A DNA stretch of 64,000 nt from Candidatus Defluviilinea proxima (GTDB lineage: Bacteria > Chloroflexota > Anaerolineae > Anaerolineales > Villigracilaceae), in NCBI GenBank assembly GCA_016721115.1, contig JADKIW010000001.1, positions 697,501 to 761,500 of the forward strand, given 5' to 3'. A model generated the notes under the pieces. The model saw nothing but the letters and a program-made list of their open reading frames with translations. It had not been told where the DNA came from and ran no database searches. Shown piece by piece: positions 8,337 through 16,338 of this stretch. A program made the translations under genes and the position numbers. Each line of letters begins with the position of its first letter. Position 1 is the stretch's first letter.

Positions 8337-8414
8337 TTCTTAGCGGTTGGCGATTAGCTCTTAGCTTAAGAGCTAACTGCTAAGCGCTGATAGCTAACAG
8401 CTAAAGGCTAATCT
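8337..8414. repeat. TAGC-rich dispersed repeat
   Basis: The whole gap between the two ABC genes consists of degenerate copies of GCTAACAGCTAA/TTAGCTCTTAGC-type words on both strands, including the inverted pair TTAGCTTAAGAGCTAA. The same family occurs at 58656-58765 and 59131-59170. It leaves only a few non-repeat bases before the ATG of the second ABC gene. Confidence 0.75.
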
Positions 8415-10229
8415 ATGGGTTTCTTTGCAGGACTTAACGACGAAAAATATGACCGACAATACAGCGACCGCGATCTGACGCGTCGGATTTTCGGGTACTT
8501 CAAACCACAGGCAAAACGGCTCACATCGGTGATGGGCTTGGTGATCGTGATCGCGGTCATCGGCGCGGCATTACCGGTGGTAGTTGCACGCATGGTGGAT
8601 CTACTTAAAGGCGAACCAACATTTACAGCCATTAGCTTAGTTGGGTTGGCAGTGTTGTTGATCGGCATCGGCACATGGGGTTTGAACTGGGCGCGTCGTA
8701 GTTTGGTGGTGCGTGCCGTAGGCGATGTAGTGCTCGACCTACGTACACGTGCCTTCCGTGCGGCGGCAGAACATGATCTCTCGTTCTATGATCAATTCTC
8801 CTCAGGTCGTATCGTTTCACGCATCACATCCGACACAAACGACTTCGGCCAGCTCATTATCATCATCACCGATGTTGGTTCACAATTTGTACAAGCCTTC
8901 ATCCTTGGTGTGGTCTTGTTTCGCACCGACCTGAAACTTTCGCTGATGCTCATGGCTTTTCTGCCGATCATCTTCGCAATCGCATCAGGCTTCCGCGTGC
9001 TGGCACGACGCGTCACCAAACGCGGCATGAAGGCCATGTCCGATGTCAACGCGGCGATCAAGGAAACGATCAGCGGCATCAGCATCGCCAAGAACTTCCG
9101 CCAGGAAGCAAGCATCTTTGAATCGTTCGACGAATCGAATCAACAATCGTATCGCGTCAACGTACAACGTGGGTTTGTGCTTTCTTTGGTCTTCCCCACG
9201 CTCAATGCACTCGGTGGAGTTTTTGTAGCCATCCTCGTATATGTTGGTGGCTTCAACGCGGCGCAGGGTATCCTTGCGGTTGGCGCATGGTATCTTTTCA
9301 TCATGAGTCTTGATCAGTTCTTCTTCCCCGTGCTAAACCTCTCCGCATTCTGGGCACAGATCCAGGCAGGCCTCTCCGCCGCCGAACGTGCCTTCGCTTT
9401 GATCGATGCCGATCCCAATGTGATCCAAACGGATAAACGGGACGTACCTGCCCTCAAAGGCAACATCCACTTTGATGATATTCACTTCCGCTATACGGAC
9501 AACGAACCGATTCTGACTCACTTCAACCTGCTCATACAGCCCGGAGAGAATCTTGCCCTTGTCGGACACACCGGTGCAGGCAAGTCATCCATTGCCAAGT
9601 TGATCGCTCGTTTCTACGAATATCAGCAGGGACGCTTGCTCATCGACGGTCACGACATCCGCACATTTGATCTCGCGCAATATCGCAAGCAACTTGGCAT
9701 TGTGTCACAGGTCCCGTTCTTGTTTTCGGGGACGGTGGCAGATAACATCCGCTATGCCGCACCAAACGCATCTGAACAGGAAATGCTAGAGATGGCACGC
9801 AAGATCGGAGATGGAGAATGGTTGGAAACGCTCCCGAACGGGATCCAGACCGAAGTTGGGGAAAGAGGCGCGCGGCTTTCAATGGGACAACGTCAACTTG
9901 TAGCGTTGATGCGCGTCCTGATGCAGAAGCCCGCCATCTTCATCCTGGATGAAGCGACTGCGAGCATTGATCCGTTCACAGAGTGGCAGATCCAACAGGC
10001 GCTGAATCTCATCCTGAAAAATTCGACAAGTATTTTGATCGCGCATCGCCTATCGACAGTGAAGGCGGCAGATCGAATTGTTGTGATGGAAAAGGGAACG
10101 ATCATCGAGGAAGGCAATCACGAAGGCCTGCTCGCACAAAGCGGACATTACTCAACGCTATACAACACGTATTTCAGGCATCAAAGTCTGGCGTATGTGG
10201 AAAAAGCAAGAGAGATGATCAACAAATGA
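8415..10229 (+). CDS. ABC exporter subunit 2 (membrane + ATPase domains)
   Basis: Half-transporter of 604 residues with six membrane helices (about 35-315) and an ATPase domain. Walker A GHTGAGKSS (about 388), Walker B IFILDEATASID with the catalytic Glu, and H-loop IAHRLST are canonical, but the signature reads LSMGQRQ instead of LSGGQ. In a heterodimer that signature would pair with the Asp-bearing Walker B site of subunit 1, so one ATP site is degenerate and the other (subunit 2 Walker motifs with subunit 1 LSGGQ) is complete. This fits the asymmetric heterodimer class well. The gene is co-directional with subunit 1 across a repeat and is followed by a perfect hairpin terminator. Confidence 0.93.
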   Translation: MGFFAGLNDEKYDRQYSDRDLTRRIFGYFKPQAKRLTSVMGLVIVIAVIGAALPVVVARMVDLLKGEPTFTAISLVGLAVLLIGIGTWGLNWARRSLVVRAVGDVVLDLRTRAFRAAAEHDLSFYDQFSSGRIVSRITSDTNDFGQLIIIITDVGSQFVQAFILGVVLFRTDLKLSLMLMAFLPIIFAIASGFRVLARRVTKRGMKAMSDVNAAIKETISGISIAKNFRQEASIFESFDESNQQSYRVNVQRGFVLSLVFPTLNALGGVFVAILVYVGGFNAAQGILAVGAWYLFIMSLDQFFFPVLNLSAFWAQIQAGLSAAERAFALIDADPNVIQTDKRDVPALKGNIHFDDIHFRYTDNEPILTHFNLLIQPGENLALVGHTGAGKSSIAKLIARFYEYQQGRLLIDGHDIRTFDLAQYRKQLGIVSQVPFLFSGTVADNIRYAAPNASEQEMLEMARKIGDGEWLETLPNGIQTEVGERGARLSMGQRQLVALMRVLMQKPAIFILDEATASIDPFTEWQIQQALNLILKNSTSILIAHRLSTVKAADRIVVMEKGTIIEEGNHEGLLAQSGHYSTLYNTYFRHQSLAYVEKAREMINK

Positions 10230-10240
10230 TTTTTATAAAA

Positions 10241-10280
10241 CATCCCGAAGGTTCGTGAACCTTCGGGATGTTTTTGTTTT
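10241..10280 (+). terminator. Terminator of the ABC exporter operon
   Basis: Perfect 14-bp stem CATCCCGAAGGTTC with its complement, a two-base loop and TTTTTGTTTT. The T-run reaches the stop codon of the convergent secreted-protein gene. Confidence 0.88.
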
Positions 10281-13095
10281 ACGGCAGTCGCGCGTAATAA
10301 AGAGTTGGAGTTTCGTACGGCGTTTTGAAGAAAATGAACTCAATTACTTCCGGACGGTTGAACCCAACCACAGACCATTTGACAGAAGGACTGGCGTCAA
10401 AGGAACCTCCACTGGGATGCTCCAAGAACAATTTCGGACCATCCCAACTTCCATTGGCATTCTTCTTGTTCGTACATATGCTATCCATCGAATCTGCCGA
10501 GCGGCACAAAGCATCGCCAGTCGTGTTCTTAGGATGACCATGCCCAATAATGTAGATCTGTCCGGCGGCATCGATCGCAAGAGCCGGGTCATGGGTGAAA
10601 ATGCTCAAGGCAGTATCCACCCAGGCAGAGCCGTTATTTGTAACGTAATGGACTCGTCCGTAATCGCCTGAAACACAACAACTTTCTATATACGCCAAAT
10701 GTTTTACACCTGCTGAGTCGATAATCAGACTGGGGCCTTGATCGACATTGATACCGTTGTCATGAAAAGTCCATACAGAGGATGTGCTGGCACTATCGAC
10801 ACTGCCCCAACTTCCATTACTGGTTCGCGTGCGAGTACGGATCTTTGCCGGGGAGTCCGCTTCAGAAACCCAGGCGATCGTGAGCGAATTATCCACTGGT
10901 GAAACTGCCAAGGAGGGATGGTTCGCATTTCCCGATGTATCCACTTGCGTAAATGACGCTTCGACCGGTGTAAGTGCATTGGTCGAACTCGTGTATGTAT
11001 AGGAACGGTGCATGATATGGTTTGTATTTGTCCAATAGGCAACATGCAACTTGCCGGTCAAATCCACCATTCCAGTGACGCCGCTTGTACCCACATACAA
11101 GACCGAACTTACTGTACCGCCATCTGTAGCAAGAGAAACGGCTGGTTTGAAGGTATTTGTGGTGGTGTCGAATGGATAATCTTTTACCTGACCGGAACGT
11201 GTATTAATGATCGCATGAACAATGGTCCCGCCATCATATATCGCGTCAACTGAGAGGATCTCACTGGCCTCTGTGAATTGAACTGGGGATACGAAGTCTG
11301 ATGCACTATTGGGTAAGCCGGGATTTAACGTTCTATACACACGCAAGGTTCCTGAGCCTTGCTGATTCGCAAAAATATATAAGTGATCGGCATTCGTGCG
11401 GACAACCTGATGCGGGATAACATCGGAACCGCCAAGACCTAATGGAAACGTAACAGAAGATACAGATGAAGTCGGCACAATAGGCGTTATTGTGGCCGTT
11501 CTCGTTACAGTGGGAGAAGGGGTTTGGGTGGCAGGTACGCCTGGCGTATTTGTCGGCGTCCTGGTCGGTGTGTTGGTCGGCGTTGTGATAGCACTGGTCG
11601 CTGTTCTTGATGGGGTCGCAACTGAGGCAACGGTTCCTCCACCAAAGTCATCCAACACGGAATTGCTTGCGCTGGAGAACCATAAACCTATATAACCCGT
11701 GCTTGCAGAGTAAGTCCAACTACTGGCATCGCGCGAACCGATCAACGAGCCATTACGATACACTTCCACGGTTCCATTCGCTTTTGCACGTGCACCTAAT
11801 CGATCTCCATTCGCCATGGTCACTGAGATATTCGTACCACGTTGAACCCATCCCTGCGCACTGGAATACGTCCACACTTGAACCCACTTGCTGGCCGCAT
11901 TGTATAAAACACCGATAGCACCACCATTCCAGGAAGTCTGGCTTTGCGATTTAAGAAGCAATGCATGTTGGGTGCCCGCCGCATCAAGAGTGGAAATAGT
12001 CATGAACGCTTCTTGTTCAGCCCCATATAACGTTGTCCATAGTACTGGTCCGCCAGAGCCAACATCCAAACGGTTGGAAACGATGCTATATCCTGAAGTC
12101 GTACCATTCCAACCTGCTCCTACCGCTCCATTTGCACGATTGAAATTATCCAACACAATGGACACTGGAAACGCTGACGTCGGTGTTCTTGTCGGCGTGA
12201 ATGATGGTGTGTACGTTGAAGTGAATGTAGGTGTACTTGTCCGGGTATTTGTTTGTGTAAAAGTAGCTGTATTGGTTGGAATAGTTGTTGGTGTAAAAGT
12301 AGACGTTTCTGTCTGGGTTGTTGTATTCGTCAAAGTAAACAGAGGCGTACTAGTAGAAGTTGATGTCCTGGTGGAAGTAGGTGTACTGGTGGAAGTTGAT
12401 GTCCTAGTTGCTGTTGGGGATAACGGAGTATTCGTTGAACCTGCTACTACATTTCCTCCACTAAAATCATCGATAACCGCATTACCTGAACCGACAAACC
12501 ATATTCCCGCGTAGCCTCCACTGGTTGTATAGGTCCAAGTGCTGGCGTCGCGTGAAGCAATGCTAACCCCATTGTGATATATATCTATTGTCCCATTTGC
12601 TCGCGCACGCGCACCTAATTGATCTCCATTGGACATGGTCAATGAGATATTTGTGCCGTGTTGGATCCATCCCTGTACACTGGAGTAGCTAAAGACCTGT
12701 ACTCTCTTGTTAATTGCATCATATAACACCCCAATAACACCGTTGTTCCATGATGTTTTACTTTGGGATTTGAGCAATATCGCTTGTTGTGTGCCTGCAG
12801 GGTCAATCGTAGAGAACGTTGTATAAGCATCTTGGTCTGTGCCAAATTGTGTTCCCCAAAAAATTTGGCCGCCGGAGCCAATATCCAAACGATTCGATAC
12901 GACACTAAATCCTGAAGTGGAACCGCTCCAATTAGTACCAGGGGCACCATTGGCTCGATTAAAGTTATCCAATACACTTGTGGATTGAAGCTTAACAGGG
13001 GCAGTAGATGTGAAACTCATATTACTCATCAACAAAAGACCCATCAAAGCTAAAGACAATATTCTGTTTATTTTCGTTTTAAGTTTATTTCCCAT
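10279..13095 (-). CDS. Secreted multidomain protein: two LamG/CBM-like domains plus sialidase-like propeller
   Basis: I place the start at ATG 13095 because it begins a classic signal peptide (MGNKLKTKINRILSLALMGLLLMSN), giving 938 residues; a longer frame reaches 13158. A first jelly-roll-type domain begins VLDNFNRANG (about 41-215), then a Thr-Ser-Pro linker, a second copy of the same domain (again VLDNFNRANG, about 315-490), another linker, and a C-terminal region of about 390 residues. That region has propeller-like repeats (HPSLAVSPVDNSLTIAWVSE, GPSLIIDSAGVKHLAYIE, DPALAIDAAGQIYIIG) like sialidase/BNR folds, but I see no sialidase catalytic set. A surface-exposed binding role is likely; enzyme activity is not shown. 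Confidence 0.8.
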   Translation of the reverse strand: MGNKLKTKINRILSLALMGLLLMSNMSFTSTAPVKLQSTSVLDNFNRANGAPGTNWSGSTSGFSVVSNRLDIGSGGQIFWGTQFGTDQDAYTTFSTIDPAGTQQAILLKSQSKTSWNNGVIGVLYDAINKRVQVFSYSSVQGWIQHGTNISLTMSNGDQLGARARANGTIDIYHNGVSIASRDASTWTYTTSGGYAGIWFVGSGNAVIDDFSGGNVVAGSTNTPLSPTATRTSTSTSTPTSTRTSTSTSTPLFTLTNTTTQTETSTFTPTTIPTNTATFTQTNTRTSTPTFTSTYTPSFTPTRTPTSAFPVSIVLDNFNRANGAVGAGWNGTTSGYSIVSNRLDVGSGGPVLWTTLYGAEQEAFMTISTLDAAGTQHALLLKSQSQTSWNGGAIGVLYNAASKWVQVWTYSSAQGWVQRGTNISVTMANGDRLGARAKANGTVEVYRNGSLIGSRDASSWTYSASTGYIGLWFSSASNSVLDDFGGGTVASVATPSRTATSAITTPTNTPTRTPTNTPGVPATQTPSPTVTRTATITPIVPTSSVSSVTFPLGLGGSDVIPHQVVRTNADHLYIFANQQGSGTLRVYRTLNPGLPNSASDFVSPVQFTEASEILSVDAIYDGGTIVHAIINTRSGQVKDYPFDTTTNTFKPAVSLATDGGTVSSVLYVGTSGVTGMVDLTGKLHVAYWTNTNHIMHRSYTYTSSTNALTPVEASFTQVDTSGNANHPSLAVSPVDNSLTIAWVSEADSPAKIRTRTRTSNGSWGSVDSASTSSVWTFHDNGINVDQGPSLIIDSAGVKHLAYIESCCVSGDYGRVHYVTNNGSAWVDTALSIFTHDPALAIDAAGQIYIIGHGHPKNTTGDALCRSADSMDSICTNKKNANGSWDGPKLFLEHPSGGSFDASPSVKWSVVGFNRPEVIEFIFFKTPYETPTLYYARLP

Positions 13096-13221
13096 AGTGA
13101 TCGAATTATAAACGATGCTGTAATCTAGACAAATCCGCCGATTAGGGGTGATTGGCATCCGCCACTTAGGGGAAATGCACTAGGAACATTATTTGGAAAA
13201 AGCAAGAGATTTGATCAAGGA

Positions 13222-14220
13222 TCAACCTGCCAGCCAACAAGCCACCCAATGACCGGGTCGCACTTCGCGGAAGGCTGGTTCATCTTGCGAGCACAAGTCT
13301 ACAGCTACGGGACAGCGTGTATGAAAGCGACAACCTGACGGTGGATTGAGCGGGCTGGGGATATCGCCTTTGAGAATGGTGCGTTCGCGTTTTAAGTGTG
13401 GGTTGGGAATCGGTATGGCAGACATCAACGCCTTAGTGTATGGATGTAATGGACTGCGATAGAGTTCATCACGCGTTGTCAATTCAACGATCTTGCCGAG
13501 GTACATGACCGCCACACGGTCTGAGATATGTTCGACGACGCTGAGATTATGGGCAATAAACAGATAAGTGAGATGGAATTCGCTCTGGATCTCTTTCAGG
13601 ATGTTCAATATCTGCGACTGAATGGAAACATCCAATGCGGAAACGGGTTCGTCGCAAATCACGAATCTGGGCATCAATGTCAATGCGCGCGCAATACCAA
13701 TACGTTGACGTTGCCCGCCTGAAAATTCGTGAGGATAACGGCGGGCATGATATTTTTCCAAGCCCACCCACTTCATCACTTCCATCATGATCTCAAAGCG
13801 GCGCTCCGGCATACCGATACCGTGGATATTCAAGCCTTCCATGATGGATTCGCCAATCGGCACACGTGGGTCAAGCGAGGCATAAGGATCTTGAAAAATG
13901 ATCTGCATCTCACGCCGGATATCTTTCATCTCGCGCCCTTCAAGGTGTGAAATATCCCTGCCATCGAAAATAACAGCACCAGAAGTAGGCTCAGTCAAAC
14001 GAAGAATTGTGCGTCCAACAGTGGTTTTACCGCAACCCGATTCCCCCACTAAACCCAACGTCTCCCCCTCGTTGATCGTAAAGCTGACATCATCAACTGC
14101 GCGGACATGGTTGGCCACTCGCTGGAGCAACCCTGTCCGCACAGGAAAATATTTCACCAAGTTTTCAACACGGACCAACTCGCGATTCGAGTGTTTCTTT
14201 CCGTATTGATATTCACTCAT
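13222..14220 (-). CDS. Oligopeptide/dipeptide ABC transporter ATPase (OppF/DppF type)
   Basis: Energises peptide import at the cytoplasmic face. Of 332 residues, Walker A GESGCGKTT (about 57), the Q-loop segment IIFQDPYASLDPR, signature FSGGQRQRIGIARAL, Walker B FVICDEPVSALD and H-loop IAHNLS are intact. The C-terminal oligopeptide extension with a Cys cluster (GCRFHTRCPVAVDLCSQDEP) is also present; in this family such cysteines can bind a cluster or metal. It is the last gene of the operon (binding protein, permease B, permease C, ATPase F), six bases after the permease. The usual partner ATPase OppD is absent from the operon. Confidence 0.93.
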   Translation of the reverse strand: MSEYQYGKKHSNRELVRVENLVKYFPVRTGLLQRVANHVRAVDDVSFTINEGETLGLVGESGCGKTTVGRTILRLTEPTSGAVIFDGRDISHLEGREMKDIRREMQIIFQDPYASLDPRVPIGESIMEGLNIHGIGMPERRFEIMMEVMKWVGLEKYHARRYPHEFSGGQRQRIGIARALTLMPRFVICDEPVSALDVSIQSQILNILKEIQSEFHLTYLFIAHNLSVVEHISDRVAVMYLGKIVELTTRDELYRSPLHPYTKALMSAIPIPNPHLKRERTILKGDIPSPLNPPSGCRFHTRCPVAVDLCSQDEPAFREVRPGHWVACWLAG

Positions 14221-14226
14221 AACAGG

Positions 14227-15189
14227 TTAACTTATATGCGCCAGTCTTGGGTCAAGCGCGTCACGCAGGCCATCGCCCAACAGATTGAAGGCCAATACAG
14301 TCAACATGATCGCCAAACCGGGATAAAAAACAAGATGCGGCGCAGTGAAAACTTGATTACGTTCCAAGCCAAGCATCGAACCCCATTCCGACATGGGTGG
14401 TTGTGCGCCCAGCCCGAGGAAGGACAATGCCGCTGCATCAAGAATGGCCGATGCAATGCCGAGCGTCCCTTGCACGATCAAGGGTGTCAGCGCGTTCGGC
14501 AAAATTCGCTTGAAGAGAATCTCGTACGTATTACCGCCCAACGAACGTGTAGCAGAGACGAAATCCATTTCGCGAACGGACAGTACACTGCCACGCACCA
14601 CGCGTGCATAGGCCGGAATGGAGACAATGCCAATCGCAAGCAGAGCATTAACAAGTCCAGAGCCAAGAACCGTAACAATAGCGATCGCTAACAGTAATGA
14701 GGGGAAAGCCAACAACACATCCATGATACGCATGATGATGTTGTCAGTCCAACCGCCGAAGTAACCAGCTAAAGCGCCGAGCACCGTTCCGATGACAATG
14801 GCAAAGGTCACAGTAGCGAAACCGATGAATAGACTCAGACGAGCACCGTATAGGATACGGCTAAATTCATCGCGGATATTGCCATCGAGCCCCATAATAT
14901 GTTGGGGATTACTTTCAGGGCAACCAAGCAAATGAATACAAGGCGCGAGTCTTTTCTTGGCATATTCTTTTGGATAGCCCTTTGTATCCAACATGGATGT
15001 GTTCGGATTGTAGGGGGCAACCCATTGCGCAGTTAAGGCGATCAATACCAACATCCCCAGAATGATTATTCCAACAACAGCAGAACGACGTTTGAAAAGT
15101 CGTCGCCATGTGATCTGCCAGAGACTGACAGACTTGAGCGAGATAGCCTCAGCATCAAGGGTCACAACTTTGTTTTCAGCGTTTGTCAT
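14227..15189 (-). CDS. Oligopeptide/dipeptide ABC transporter permease (OppC/DppC type)
   Basis: Inner-membrane permease of 320 residues with the OppC N-terminal domain (SLWQITWRRLFKRRSAVVGIIILGML) followed by five further helices. The EAA loop is seen in REMDFVSATRSLGG...ILFKRILPNAL (about 205-230). An extracytoplasmic stretch after helix 1 contains two cysteines (CIHLLGC), perhaps a disulfide. It pairs with the OppB-type permease ten bases upstream. Confidence 0.92.
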   Translation of the reverse strand: MTNAENKVVTLDAEAISLKSVSLWQITWRRLFKRRSAVVGIIILGMLVLIALTAQWVAPYNPNTSMLDTKGYPKEYAKKRLAPCIHLLGCPESNPQHIMGLDGNIRDEFSRILYGARLSLFIGFATVTFAIVIGTVLGALAGYFGGWTDNIIMRIMDVLLAFPSLLLAIAIVTVLGSGLVNALLAIGIVSIPAYARVVRGSVLSVREMDFVSATRSLGGNTYEILFKRILPNALTPLIVQGTLGIASAILDAAALSFLGLGAQPPMSEWGSMLGLERNQVFTAPHLVFYPGLAIMLTVLAFNLLGDGLRDALDPRLAHIS

Positions 15190-15198
15190 AAGTCAGCC

Positions 15199-16278
15199 CT
15201 AATCCAATCTGATGCGCGGATCAAGATACGCATAAGAGATATCCACAAGCAGATTCAAAGCCACGAAGAAGATGGCGATCACTACAGTAAAACCCTGTAC
15301 GATGCCATAATCGCGAGCTGTAATACCATCATACAAAATACGCCCAACCCCGGCCAAGTTAAAGACCGTTTCCGTTAGGACCGCACCACCCAACAGACCT
15401 CCCAACGAAAGGCCAATCACTGTGGAAAGTGGCAACAACGCATTACGGAAGGCATGTTTTAAAACAACCGCACGCCGCTTCAAGCCCTTGGCGTGAGCCG
15501 TGCGAATGTAATCCTGTCCGAGCACCTCCAACATGGAGGAACGAGTCATACGCGCAATGAGAGCCATGGGAATGGTTCCCAGTGCGAATGCAGGGAGGAT
15601 CAAATGAACGACCGCGTCTTTAAGCACTTCCCAATTTGCAGAAAGGATGGAGTTAAGAACATTCATGCGGCTGATAAAGTCCGCAAGAGTAAAAGAAAAA
15701 GTTCCTTCCGTTAATTCCAATCCCCACACTTGAAAAAATGGAACAGGTATCACACCCGCCGTCAAACGACCTGAGGGCGGCAATTGTAAGAATGTATCCT
15801 TGAACGTAAGCGAAAATATATAAGCAAGCATCAACCCCAACCAAAAGACCGGCATCGATACACCGATATTGGCCCACAGCATGGTGAGCACATCTGCCCA
15901 TGAGTTATGCCGCACTGCGGCGATCACCCCCAAAGGAATACCAACGATAATACTCACTAGCAACGCGGCAAAACTTAATTCAAGCGTCACTGGCAAACGC
16001 TCAGAAAGGATCTCAGTAATGGGTTTGGAAAATCGGAAAGAAGTTCCAAAGTCGCCGCGTACAATTTCACCAACATACACACCGAATTGGACAGGGATCG
16101 ACTTATCCAATCCATGGCGATGATTGAACTCATCACAGACCAACTTCGTAGCCTTTTCACCCAACATGGCGCGACATGGATCACCAGGGATCAGACGAGC
16201 CAAAGCAAATGTGGCAAACAAGATGCCAAACAGGACAGGAATACTCAGAAGAATTCGTCGTAGGATATAAGATACCAT
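15199..16278 (-). CDS. Oligopeptide/dipeptide ABC transporter permease (OppB/DppB type)
   Basis: Inner-membrane permease of 359 residues. It begins MVSYILRRILLSIPVLFGILFATFALARLIPGDPC, the family-typical first helix and GDP motif. The EAA loop reads DYIRTAHAKGLKRRAVVLKHAFRNALLP (about 265-290). It is longer than E. coli OppB (306) because of extra sequence between helices 3 and 4 (about 170-215). It forms the transport channel with the OppC-type protein. A hairpin separates it from the binding-protein gene upstream. Confidence 0.92.
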   Translation of the reverse strand: MVSYILRRILLSIPVLFGILFATFALARLIPGDPCRAMLGEKATKLVCDEFNHRHGLDKSIPVQFGVYVGEIVRGDFGTSFRFSKPITEILSERLPVTLELSFAALLVSIIVGIPLGVIAAVRHNSWADVLTMLWANIGVSMPVFWLGLMLAYIFSLTFKDTFLQLPPSGRLTAGVIPVPFFQVWGLELTEGTFSFTLADFISRMNVLNSILSANWEVLKDAVVHLILPAFALGTIPMALIARMTRSSMLEVLGQDYIRTAHAKGLKRRAVVLKHAFRNALLPLSTVIGLSLGGLLGGAVLTETVFNLAGVGRILYDGITARDYGIVQGFTVVIAIFFVALNLLVDISYAYLDPRIRLD

Positions 16279-16292
16279 GTGGGATATAAGGG

Positions 16293-16324
16293 CATCCCCC
16301 CAACAACGAATTGTTGGGGGGATG
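16293..16324 (-). terminator. Intercistronic hairpin between binding protein and permease genes
   Basis: ATCCCCCCAACAA and its perfect complement around a four-base loop form a very stable stem 15 bases after the stop codon of the binding-protein gene. No long T-run follows. In such operons an mRNA-stabilising or partly terminating hairpin at this place keeps the binding protein in excess; that role is inferred here. Confidence 0.65.
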
Positions 16325-16338
16325 AAATAACACTAGAT

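Noticed and set aside
11888..12514. 208-codon Val-rich plus-strand frame
   Set aside because: Mirror image of the Thr/Ser/Pro linker in the secreted protein on the minus strand; similar Val-rich shadows occur opposite other TP linkers.
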